Positions 12,901 to 24,600 of a stretch of 64,000 bases of DNA are shown here, piece by piece. Source of the stretch: Solenopsis invicta (lineage: Eukaryota > Arthropoda > Insecta > Hymenoptera > Formicidae); the NCBI RefSeq assembly GCF_016802725.1, contig NC_052676.1, forward strand, positions 2,311,433 to 2,375,432, read 5' to 3'. The stretch's first letter is position 1. The number at the start of each line of letters is the position of its first letter. A program made the position numbers and the translations under genes. The notes beneath the pieces were generated by a model that did not search any database, was not told the origin of the DNA, and saw only the letters and a list, made by a program, of their open reading frames with translations.

Positions 12901-13915
12901 TGTGTCCATCTGTCGTTTTATGGCAGCAGAGTTAGTGGAAAGTTATTTATATTGTTCTCGTGAAAATTAGAGAAACGAAACGTGTACCTGCAAAAATGAG
13001 CAATTCATGGAAAAACGTCTAAAATTCATTTTGACTATCTAGTCTTTAAACTGTACACTGTAATTAGAAGGACTCGGATCGAGCTTCTAATATTGAAGGA
13101 GCTACTCTTAGATATATTAGAGAACTAAATAAATTTTGTAATGTCATTCTTGCAAAACGATTTATCCTTGCAAAAAAAAGAACGTGGCAGAATTTTGCCA
13201 AACACTAAATTCACTCCTGTCTTGGAGCGATCCTATTACTACTTTGCTGTCGATCAAACTCACTATGAGGATGATTTCGTGCGCTTAAAGCTGATTTATA
13301 TGAGAATAATTTATATGAGATAATATAATAGTTATATATAAACATAGAAGAAAAAAAAGTTATTAATTACACCGTGTGAATCGTAACGATTTCATATATC
13401 TGGCATATAGAAATCTTTATATGTTTTGATAACATTTTGCGGTGTACAAAGAGCGTAAGAGTAAAAATAAAGCCTGAGCGGAAGATGAGGAGACGAAATT
13501 TCCCAATGGTCGATCGTTTTTTAACTGCAGTATCGTTCGATTGATTTTTTTTCCACGACCAGAGGTAAAGTGGCTTCTTTTTAATTTTCCCACCATGACA
13601 TATTTGAGAACAGCAAGTATGGTGAATGTTGCGTGACTGTATGCATGTGTAAATGAGAAGCGAGGGATGACGAGTTGGTTGTCGTCGTACGAATCGTTAC
13701 TTATGTCGATCGAAAAAAAAAAAGAGAAACCGTGGAAATAAAATGTTCAACGGAAATAGCGTTTGCGTTTGTTGAGAAGGAAAAAAAAGCGCACGTTTGT
13801 TATGTACGTTACGGACACGTGAACGTTAAACGCAAGACATTAAGTGCCACGAGGCATTCTGTAATTGGCGTGTCCGACTTTATATTCAGATTCTCTTCTG
13901 TAGGTTTCATTAAAG
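9997..13915. other. Intergenic, no supported gene
   Basis: The local GC-rich stretch near 10440-10560 contains AATGGCGGCCGC, which resembles a YY1-type promoter motif, but no coding exon follows in phase on either strand. A perfect short hairpin lies at 11435-11468, and GTCACT repeats at about 12270-12430. The longest open frame here (10259-10732) has no recognisable domain and I treat it as chance. Confidence 0.4.
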
Positions 13916-14268
13916 GCTGATGGCAGAGAACGAGACGTGAGTCTGTCGTAGTCGTGGACGTAGGGTAAAGCTAGACGCACGATGAAAAGCACAGGTAATA
14001 AAAACAGGAAATAAGGAATGATTCAATATGTTGAATAAGGAGTATACTACGTACGTTTTTCTCACTCGACGTATTAAACTGTTTCCTTATTCCTGTTCTT
14101 ATTGCCTGTGCTCTTCATTGTGCATCCAGTTTTAGACAGACAAAATGTATACGAAAGTGTGGCGCGTGAAAAGCTATGTTGCCCTTATATGTACGTCTTT
14201 CTTTGCCTTATCCTACGTCCATGATTACAGCAGATGTAAGCGCTCACGTCTCGTTCTCTGCCATCAAC
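13916..14268. mobile_element. Foldback/MITE-like element with long imperfect inverted arms
   Basis: The first ~24 bases (TGATGGCAGAGAACGAGACG and on) are repeated in reverse complement at the right end (14245-14266). Inner blocks also pair: GGACGTAGGGTAAAG with the segment around 14200-14225, and the block at about 13978-14020 with 14075-14125. The right arm carries roughly 90 extra bases. No open frame for a transposase is present, so this is a non-autonomous element or a hairpin-RNA locus. A target-site duplication is not clear. Confidence 0.75.
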
Positions 14269-16019
14269 CAACGTGCATTTCTTGTATGTTAATACCAGTA
14301 TTAAAGTAGAACATAAGAAAATAATTGAATGCAATAGTAAAACGTGTTTTTCATTGCCAATATCCCATGATATATTTAAAAAATATTTAATGTTATATTT
14401 AAAAAATACATATTTAAAAAAAAATTATATTTTGTATTTATGGGCTTTCTAAAAAAATATTTTAAGCTTATTCAGATTTTTATAAGTTTTCTCCGGAAAT
14501 TATGAAATAAAAAGAAATGTTAGAATATTTCTGAATTCACACGTATAATTTTCATTCACTAATATTGCATGTTAATGTCATGTAAATATTAATAATTCAT
14601 TTATTAACGTATTTTCTTTTCAAGTTTTTTATTATTTCTTTAGAAGATTAAAAAAAACGATAAAATTATGATCATCAATATTAAATATTTAAGAAATACA
14701 TAACAGAAAGCCATTCACATTTAATTAAATTTAGTGCAATTATGATATCTATGTACAAATGTATAGAAAAATTTATAGTAGAGATTGAAGAAGAAAAAAA
14801 CAACACAAGCGACAGAGAAAAATCACGCTTCTTAATCAAAATAGTCTCTCTTAACATACCTATCTTAATATATTAATTTTGGATTCTGTATCTCTACCTT
14901 ATCTTTCTATCTCTTTTGAGTATTTTATTTTCAAGGCAGAGAAATTGTAAAAAATATAGTCAGAACAAACAGTTCTAACGATATCTCTTTCTAATTATAT
15001 CATTTGTCTTATTATCAGCAGACGTGAAAAACGTACACATAAAAGGATGCTTTACGACAGGAGACAGCGGACATAGAGGATTTATGTTTGGTGGAGACAA
15101 ACTCGTGTCATGATTATCGTAACGGTACTATTCGTTTAGCACTATCGTCAGCTGATTCCAGGAGGGACGGAACGACAGAGGGTACTGGTGTCTTGATGGC
15201 GGACCTTTCGGCACTCGACAGTGCCAAGCTTGTATTTAGGCTCCGGACGGCACAGTCGGCCGCGTCGTCCCAACTCTTCCAGTTCGTGTAATCTGAAAAA
15301 ATCAGTATTGGGCGTCTATGTGTAGCCTAAACGCGACAAGATCGATGTACCCATATTAAATTATTAGATAATTTTTTACAAATATATTAGTTTGTGATTA
15401 TATTCCTAATTTATTATCTTGAGTTCACGTTTTTGTACAGCCACATTTTTTTGTGTATTGAAATATTTTTCTTTTTTGCAGGGGAAAATTTCGAAAAATA
15501 CAGTAAGGAGAAAAACTCTCTAAAAAATCATAAATAAATTTTTTTGCAATTTTTATATAAGTTTTTCATATAGGTTTTGTTCTTGGGGAAAAAAAAACTG
15601 ATCTTTACAGTAAACTAATATCTTTTTAATTTAATTGTAAGATTTTCAGTAATATCTAATGTCTTATATAATTATTAAATGTTTCAACGATCTCAATGAT
15701 TATTTTCTCGACTAATGAATAATTGTTTGCTCTATCCTATTTTATACAAAATATTAATTCGTTACATTAATTTAGGACACAATGATGAAACGAGCGGATA
15801 TCCATGAGTGAACACGATCACGAGGACGATGAAAAGGAGAAACGCAGTTGTGATGGGAAAATGTATATATATATAATCCGTGCGTTTAAAACACATGATG
15901 CATCTTATTCACAGTATTTCAACATAATTATACATAAGCCGATTACTCCTCGGACTTAACAAAAACTTAATTCGAGAGAAGAGGTAAAAAAAAGATGAAG
16001 ACGCGCACTTTGACGATTT
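14269..16019. other. Intergenic, 3' flank of prohibitin-2
   Basis: AT-rich. A GC-richer patch at 15010-15300 has open frames on both strands (44 to 67 codons) with no recognised domain; it could be an old element fragment. The reverse-strand 3' UTR of prohibitin-2 probably occupies the last few hundred bases. Confidence 0.4.
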
Positions 16020-17914
16020 TTAGTTCTTACTTTTCAGCTTATCTGATCCCTCATCGAAAGTAGGATCTTGAACATTTAACATCAGACTATTGCCACTGAG
16101 GTATACTCTATTCTGGGAATTAGCAATCTGGAATAAAACAAATAAATTACAATAATTACGTATATAGTATTTTACCATACAACTTCGTGAAATATTAATA
16201 TCAATAATCAACTGCAAATTTATTATATGTTACACAAAGATACTTACGGTACGTGAAATAGCCTGTGCAGCTCGTATTTTACGCAGCTTCAGATATCCAG
16301 GGTTCCGACCGACTGCTAAACCAAGGTGCACTGTAGTTAAGGCATTTATATTTGAGAAGTAATGCAACATTTTATTAGCATATTATTAATTGTATAAGGT
16401 ATAACTAAACCAATCGTTAAACAATTGCCAATAAACGGCTGTTCAAGAAAAATACTAAAATATATTGAAATAAATTAAAGGATATCATTTTGGCTGCTTC
16501 CGCTTCTCCTTCAGCTTGTACGATTTTTTGTTGTCGTTCCTGCTTGGCTCTTTCCACAACAAACGCGGCTCGTTGAGCCTCCTGTTGGGCCACCTGTTTA
16601 GCTTCAACTGCGGCAGTGTATTCCTTGCCAAAGCTAAGCTCCGTTATCGAGACATCATCTAGAACGATGTTGAAGTCTCGTGCGCGCTCTGTTAATTCCT
16701 TGCGCACCATATTGGATACCTGCTGTCTTTGCGTAATCAGTTGTGAGGCGTTGAATTTAGCGACAACAGACTTCAGCACCTCATTGCAAATGCTTGGCAG
16801 TACCTGGATATTAATTGAAGATGTTTACTCAAATTTTGTCAAAGAGTTTCTTAAAAATTCTCAAATTTGATTCAAAATTTCACTTATCCAAAATTAAACT
16901 TACAGAATTTTTTAATGTAACTTTATATATATTTTATTATACACGCCTTTCAATATTTCTTACTTGTACAATCATCAAAAAAAATCCATTTATAAATTTT
17001 AAATATTTAATTTGAGAAAAAAACTAAAATGAAATAATATAAACTAAATAGCATGACCTGTCCACGATACTCGAATCTAGTTCATTGAAAGTACAGAATT
17101 CGAAAAATATTTAAATACAACATTGTCAATTTAGAACAAATTGTTATTAAATTTTAATAAAAACCTTTTCATCATAATCAAGACCCAGTTGCCGATACAT
17201 GATTGGAAGTGTGGTGGCGTCGGGACGCGAGAGAACACGCAGCGAGATATTGACCATTTGCAAGTCTTTGGATCCTGTGGGCGAGGACAGCTTTCTAGGT
17301 CTGCTCCTAATATCGTAAATTATTGGATATTGAAACCATGGAATGCGGAAATGCAAACCCTCAGTCAAAATGTCCTTCTGAATGCCTCCCAGTCGAGAAA
17401 ATATGATTGCTCTGTGGCCAGCTTCCACTGCAATTTATAATTTTGATTTTCTAATCAATCTATTAAAATTAAAAACTAACCAATTTACCCTTCATCATAA
17501 CATTCTCGACGTACAATTTTTTATTCATATTTCAGGAATATTATTTAATATAAAAATATTACGCGTTTATAGAGAAATTGCATCAGTTACATCGCAAATT
17601 ACATAATCAAAGCCGCTTGTAATAATGACAGGTGCTAAATAAAAAATATATATATATAAATCCAAACATCAGTCTCGTCCGTTGATTAAACTGAAACTCG
17701 AAGTCGTAATTTCTTTGAGAGTGTTCAGGAAGAGCAATCATCATCGCAATTACAAGTAAAAATACACGCGAGATTGAGGTTAACCTGTGTACATGGCCTT
17801 GGAGACGCTGTAAGCTGCAACACCCGCGGCGGCGAGAAACTTCAGGCTCATCGGCACGCCGTTCGTGCCCTTGCCGAAGCGCGAGGCCATTTCGTTGAAT
17901 TTATTTTGTGCCAT
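16020..17914 (-). CDS. Phb2: Prohibitin-2, mitochondrial inner-membrane scaffold
   Basis: Five exons on the reverse strand: 17914-17785, 17427-17165, 16803-16486, 16325-16248 and 16127-16020. They join in phase to 298 residues, against 299 in human PHB2. The start MAQNKFNEMASRFGKG leads into a single N-terminal hydrophobic segment (about residues 22-40), then the SPFH/PHB domain with RIPWFQYPIIYDIRSRPR and SSPTGSKDLQMVNISLRVLS, then the coiled-coil EYTAAVEAKQVAQQEAQRA and QKIVQAEGEAEAAKM. PHB2 forms ring complexes with PHB1 in the inner mitochondrial membrane that stabilise proteins and cristae. Introns 1, 2 and 4 are GT-AG. Intron 3 starts ATATCCTTT and ends AC, and is annotated separately. 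The gene shares a short promoter region with the divergent 53BP1-like gene. Confidence 0.97.
16326..16485 (-). other. AT-AC (U12-type) intron 3 of Phb2
   Basis: Read on the reverse strand, the exon ends GCC AAA ATG and the intron begins ATATCCTTT, the exact minor-spliceosome donor consensus. It ends TGCCTTAAC followed by TACAGTGCAC, which gives a U12 branch-point match about 10-12 bases before the terminal AC. The next exon resumes CTT GGT TTA, giving AAKM-LGLAVGRNPGYLKLRK, which lines up with the prohibitin-2 family without gap. No GT donor would preserve the frame here. Length is 160 bases. Confidence 0.93.
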
Positions 17915-18240
17915 TTTTCGAAAAATCACCAATCTCGTGAAATAATAAATCGACACGCAGCGAAGCCCCGGCGACGAGAGCTGACGAGAGCCAAGGAGAA
18001 CGTGAGACAAGACAGACGGCGAAAAAGTGGAAAGATCCGGTTCAAATGTTATGAATCATTATTAGCTCAAATTTGATTGGCTGCTGCGACGCTACTTCGC
18101 CGCCATTGGGCGCTACTCCTGTTTTTTACCACGTCATGGTCGCATCTATAGATATGGCGTTATACATGATTGTGTTCCCCTCTCCTTAACGCCTCGCGCC
18201 TACGCGCGCCATCGCGTCACGCAGTGCTCCGTGCAATGAA
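17915..18240. promoter_or_regulatory. Shared bidirectional promoter of Phb2 and the 53BP1-like gene
   Basis: The two genes are transcribed away from this interval. It contains two ATTGG sequences (18076-18080 and 18105-18109), that is CCAAT boxes in the orientation of Phb2, inside a GC-richer stretch with GCCGCCATTGGGCGC. There is no TATA box. Transcription starts are inferred, not visible. Confidence 0.6.
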
Positions 18241-19203
18241 AGTATGGCGGGCGTCGACTCGCTTTCGTGCCGTCCCCTGAGCGAACGATAAAAGAAGAGA
18301 AGAGAAGGAAGTGGTGTGATCCGCACGCCGGCTGTTCCACGGATACCCGGCTCCCTCGATGCGTCGCGCGTTCTCGCGCGCGAGAGTGCTCCGTTCTGCG
18401 TTTTTACCGCGCGCCGTCAGAAGAAGCGTACCCGGGCCGCCCGACGACGAGCCGTGCCGACTCGACGAGGCGACGACGACGACGACGACGACGACCAGCG
18501 GCAACGTTAGTTTGCGGCAACATAAGTGAGGCCAAATGCGATATTTCGTGTCCGCGACGAAGATACTCCCGATCAGTAAGGACACGAAGCGCACGCATTA
18601 AATTTCGGTGAGTCTCGTGCCGGCATATTTGCTTCGGCTCGGCAGCTCCGTTCCCGCCGTAACCTTCGTCGCCATTGTAAACACCAACACCACTACACGC
18701 ACGCGGTGTAGGCCCGCACGAAATCGCCGGGAGTAGGCCCTTGTGTTGCCGCGCTTTTTTTGCAGTCTCGCATTTCAATTGATGAGATAACTCGTGTATG
18801 TCGTTACGCAATTCAAATTGTCATTTTTTAAACGTAAATTACGTACTTGCCGATTTAATAATATTTATCTTCTCATTTATAATTTTTGCCATTTTTCTAA
18901 TTTAAATTTGTATTAATTTACATTAATTAATTTGTATTACATTAGTTTACGTTAGTAAACTGATATTACATTACATTGTCTCCTTAAAAGTTTACAATTG
19001 GCTTATTTTTATATATTAATTTATATTTATTTTTTAGATTTGTTTATATTAGTAAATTCAAATAATTACATTAAATTATCTCTTTAAATGTTTATAATTT
19101 TACATTTTTCTATTTTTTTATGTATTAATTTCTATTTGCTAACATTGGTTTATGTTAGTTATATTAGTTTTATTTTTAGAGCACCTACCACAATCCATTG
19201 ACA
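18241..19203 (+). other. 5' UTR exon and first intron of the 53BP1-like gene
   Basis: A GC-rich stretch ends at a strong donor (GTGAGT at 18608). An acceptor TTTTTAG ends at 19179, 24 bases before the start ATG at 19204. The intron is AT-rich and contains a diverged tandem repeat of about 100 bases (about 18940-19035 and 19043-19135), built on GTTTA-ATTAGTAAA-type segments. The open frames in the GC-rich exon (18217-18811, both strands) are CpG-island shadows. Confidence 0.6.
18471..18495. repeat. (ACG)n trinucleotide repeat
   Basis: About eight ACG units lie in the presumed non-coding first exon of the 53BP1-like gene. Confidence 0.9.
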
Positions 19204-21569
19204 ATGTCTAACCCAGAGGAAGCTGACACTTGTGTGTCAGACACGCAGGAGACCTACTATGAAGGTGCCAATGAAAGCTTCAAAATTATCAGCGAGACTC
19301 AAAATGCAAGCTTGAACGAGAGTCAAGATTTTAATCTTGTTGTATCTGAGGGGGATGACAGCATGGTGGAACGGAAGAGGAAACAGGATGAGGAGAAATC
19401 GACCCAGCAGACGGATCCGCCGCAAATCTCGGCTGCACCGCGGACGGCTGATAATAATGCAATAACTACGAAAGATAAGGAGGCTGAAACTATTGTAGAT
19501 GAAAAAGAAAAGGCTATTGAAGAGACTGAGGGGAATGTATCTAGCGAGCTGTGCGAGTCAGAGAAGAAAGACGATCTTTTTGACGAGGACGAAGTCATTC
19601 AGGGTACGCCACCTGAGAGTTACTCGCCGTCCAGGAAAATAGGCAGCGTCGATGTTGCTAGCCTGAAGCGCAAAACCAAGTCTATTGACGAGCCACCTAC
19701 TAAAATCCTTAGAACGACGTCCGCGGATGATGTAAAGAGCATTAAGAGACAGCTTGAGGAGGAAGAGGAGAGTCGTCAGTCTTGCAACTCTGACGATTCG
19801 TACCAGGACTTGTTCAAAAATATTGATAAAAATGTTATAATAGAGGAGACCCAGGATCCGACCACCTTGGAGGTCACTCAGAATTCTCTGAAATTTCCTA
19901 CCGAGCACCCAATGGAAACGACGAACGAAGACAAGACCCAAAAGCGTACCGAGCAGACGAATCAACAGTGGGACGAGGCCTCTTCCGAGAAACGCCTCGA
20001 CGTGAAGAAGGACGAGAATCTGAAGGTTTCCGTAAAACCGATTGACTCCCACAGCGCAAATGACAACACCGTTGCCCTTAGAGATTATAATGGAGATTCC
20101 CCAGTGGAAGACAATCTGTCAGTCGAAACGAAAGGGGACACAATAGTTAACGAGAATTTGAATGCTTCCGCGAAACTGAATGACACCAACGACAGCACTG
20201 TTGTCAATGTAAATTTTAATGGAAGCGATTCTCAGCTAGAAAAAAATTTGTCTGTCGAAATGGAAGAAGGTGTTGCCATGAGCACTGTGATAGCCGACGA
20301 GAATCTGGACACTTCCACAAAACTGAGTGACAACGACAGCGCAGTCAATGTTAATTCCAATGGAGATCATTCTCAACCGAGAGACGATCAGTCGATCGAA
20401 ACGGCAAGAGTCTCCACAAGCGTTACAACATCCAATAAAACATCTGGATTTGGAACGTTAGACGAAATGGAGTCTCTAAAAGATACAGAGTCGATTTCCG
20501 AGAAAAATAACGAAACAGAACAATTGAATTGTGTCAAGTCCACCGAGAAGATTGTTGACGACAACGACGAGGAGCTTCCGTCCTCGCAGACGAAATCGCG
20601 AACCAGCGTGGAATGTATATATGAGAGGTCGAACCGAGCCTCTAGCGACAGCGACAGTAGATCGAAGCCGCAAGTGGTGCAGATTGATGACGATGGCGAA
20701 AAAATATTGGATTCGTCAGCCGAAGTGGTATACGATGGTCAAAGTGCGAAAACGAAGGGACGACCTTCGGTCGTTCAGATCGACGATTCGCACGAGGACT
20801 TGTTAAAGAAGAGTGCCGAGATCCAGATTATGGAAAAAAGCAGTTACGAAAGCAAGAGCAGCAGCTACGATTTCAGCTACAAGTCCATAGAGAGCACAAA
20901 GGAGACATCCCTGTCCTCGAAATTGACGGACAAGCTGGTAAACGGCAGCTCTGAGTCGAAGAAGAGCGACGGCGACGTGACTCTCAGCTTGGACTCGGAT
21001 ACATTCTCAACTGACGAGATAATTGCTGTGCACGATGCGAAGAAGATCGCGATCAAGGACGTGGACAACATCGATCACATTAGTATAAGCGACCACGAAA
21101 CATCTAACATGGAAGAGAAGAACAAGTCTGAGCTAAACTATAATTCGCTGGTTAAGACCGTGCAGGTGAGTGACAAATAAACGTATAAAATTATGTGATC
21201 TCATATAATATATATTTAAAAAAAGAAATAAAATCTTTAAGTTGTGCCAATTAGAAAGAGAACATATATATATATATATTTTTTTTTTTTTCTTCCTTGA
21301 AATAATTTAACTGTTGTACAACTACTTTTAAAAAATAAAATCCAAGTGATATATATCTTTATATACACTGAGAAAAAAAATTACTAAATTTTAATAAATA
21401 TTTTTCGAATAACTGCAATGAAATATTTACTTATGATATGCATAAATATTTACTCAATAAAAAAAATGATAAATTAGTGGTTCTTGTATTAAATAAATAT
21501 TTATTTACATCTAGTAAATATTCCATTGCAACTATTCAAACAAATATTAATAAAATTTAATAATTTTTT

Positions 21570-21604
<35 letters not shown>

Positions 21605-21627
21605 TTAATAAAATTTAATAATTTTTT

Positions 21628-21664
<37 letters not shown>

Positions 21665-24600
21665 TGTAAAATTGTGTCTAAAATATATGTGAAAAAAATA
21701 TTACAGGTAGAGCGAGAGATCGGTGTATACTTGAAACTCAAGTGTCTGTTACACGTGGATGAGAACACCAAGGAGCCCATGAGCAAGGAACTGACCGCAG
21801 TGCACTGCGAACCTATAATAATCGAGTCCAGGCCGAAGAATGAAGACAGTGGCTCATTTGCAGATATCTCTGACAAGGAGTCACCTGGTTCCATAAATAG
21901 CAATATCCAGCCATACCCGTTGCCATCCCGAATGTCTATCATGTCATCGATCAGCTCGTCCAGCTCGGCGTCCAGCGCTGCTTCCTTGCAATCAAGGCTC
22001 GCTCGCAATGCTGGTTTTTTCCCACCATTGGGCATGGCAAAACACGCGAAGAAATCTTCCCAGGACGTTCCGTTGTCAGCGGACAAGTTGAATGAAACCT
22101 ACGATCGTTTGACACGCGAGTGGAAGAATCACCGCTTGCTTACGACGACGGTTCTGAATTACACAAACGTGGAACTGGGCAATACTACGATAGGTAGGCA
22201 ATACTACGATAGGTACAGTTGCAGTTGATGTGGAGAACGTGAATAACGAGCGGTTGGACGATCACTTGGTTAAGACCAATATGCGCTCGTCGACGCCGTC
22301 AGATCAGCCCATAATAAGTTCAAAGATGGACGTCACGCCAAAGGGCACGAAAAAGGGCAAAACTTTAAAGAGATCAAGGAGCAAATTGACGAGATCAAAT
22401 GGCGAGAATGGCGCCGACAATATTCCAGACAAGTCGACTCCGCACACGGACTCACGGAAAAAGAATAAGATAGACAGTACGTTAGACATAAGCAAGGGCA
22501 GTCTTATCGAACTTTATCCGAATTCGATGCCATTAAGCTCGCTGAGCTCTGACCTGATCGGTAAGAATGTGTTCGCCAAATGGTCAGACAAAAATTACTA
22601 TCCCGGTACGGTGAGCAGTCAGTCGAAAGACAAGTATAAGGTAGACTTTTATGACGGTGAGACCAAGCTGCTCATACCCGAATTTGTGATACCGATACCA
22701 AAGACTCTGAGGGAGGGCTTGTCCGTCTACGCGACCACGAAAACTGACGATTACCGTTCCTGTGGTATTATCGTCGACGTTCAAACTAGCGATGTGCACG
22801 ATACATACTACATGGTGGAAACCGATGAGGGCGAACAGTTGCGCGTACAATTGTCGGACATATCCTTGTCTGCCGATCAGGCGCAGGTGCTCAAGGAGGA
22901 GATGGACTCTGCGGACAAGAACTCCTTGCCGAGCACGCCGAAGGCGCTCGGTCAAGTGACCTTGGACAACGTAGTTGATGGCAAGCGACGTTCCAAGAGA
23001 CTCGGCACGCCACTCTGTTCGACCCCCAAGTCCAGGAGCGCCGCTACCGCGATAGCTGGGACAAACACTTCGATTATAATAACCAAATCCGAGCCTTCAG
23101 TATCCGGTATATCCACTAAGCTAAAGAAGGAGAAGAGCGCGTTGTCGGAGAATGACGGCATTTCGAGCGACTCAAACGTCGAACCGATTCAAGACGAGTA
23201 TGCTTTAAGAGGTGTGCAGAGGGAGATAATCGGCACGCCGTACGACCAGATAAACGCGAAAGGACCACAGAATAGAATCAAAAGCAAACCACGTAGCAAG
23301 AAGAAGCTAGAAGATGATCCACAAATGATTCAGGATCTCGGACCAATTCCGAACTCCAAGATCTTCAAGGGCATGTCATTTATTTTTACTTGCGCAACCG
23401 TAAAGACACTGGACAGGTATTTTCTTATGTCACTTATGTATGCATTTGATACATAATCGAACAAGGCTATCATTATTCTAGTAGAAATGCTGGAAATACT
23501 GAACAGATATCGATTAGAAAAATATTCAGCAAAATAGTGATTTAAAATGTTAAATATAGAAACAGAATTACATAACACAAATAAAGATTTTAATTTAACA
23601 AATATTGAATTATAAAAAGGTATAGATACCCAAGTAAAAGCCTACATAGGATCGAAACGGTCGAAATAAGCTGTTGTCAAAAGTCATGATACAATTGCCA
23701 AAATTTCAGGCATATGTCTGGCATTCAACAGACAATTTGTCACATTCTGGTAATAATTTTAATTTTGGAAGATTCAGATATTTTATTTTATCTCCATATA
23801 GATTCCATTAAAGCAAATTCACTTTTGATCTATTAATGCATAATACATATGAAATTGTCTAGCTATATTTATATCTTTTATCCGCATTTCTCCCTTTTAA
23901 GCGTTTTAAGACTTCTATTCAGCATCCACTAATCTAGTCTGCGTCATTTCAGGTTTTTGAGCGCGAAGAGTGCTGCGTCAAGCGCAGATGAGGCTACAGA
24001 AACGGACTGCGAGACCGAGAACGAAGAGGAGTGGGATGGAACACCTTTCGTACGCGACAGGCTGTATAAGCAGATCGAAGAGGGTGGTGGGAAGATCTAT
24101 CTGCCAAATATAGATGATGTAAAAGAATTTTCACAGATACCGAAAAATGAATACAAGAACATAACGCTTGTCACAAATGTACCAAACACCACGGCAAAGA
24201 ATATATTATGTCTGTCGGCCGGCATCCCTGTGTGCAATCACAAGTGGATCATCAGATGCTGCACAGAGGTAGCGTAATATCCTTTGTTCTATTAATTTAA
24301 TCATGCTCAATGTTTTCAATATATGTAAATGACAAGATATGAATTTTTGAAGTAGATCATTGTCTTTTTAACATTCAGCTTTATAAAATATACATGAGAG
24401 GGTCGAGAATAAATTTAAATTTTGAACCGGGAATCCATTGACTATGAGACAATCGTTCTCGATTAGAGCCACACATCATTCTATGTACAGAAATGTAAGG
24501 CTTTACGCTCAATAGAAGAATATCAGGAATTAGAATTTTAGAATCAGTTTCCTCAAAAAATATTAAACATGACGCACATTGGATACAAATAAGATAGAAA

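Noticed and set aside
18217..18811. Overlapping open frames on both strands near the 53BP1-like promoter
   Set aside because: GC-rich first exon with an ACG repeat; no domain and no phase link to other exons.
22193..22216. Reading the extra 19 bases in the 53BP1-like gene as a GT-AG intron
   Set aside because: An intron of 19 bases is too short for any known spliceosome; exact tandem duplication explains the GT and AG ends.
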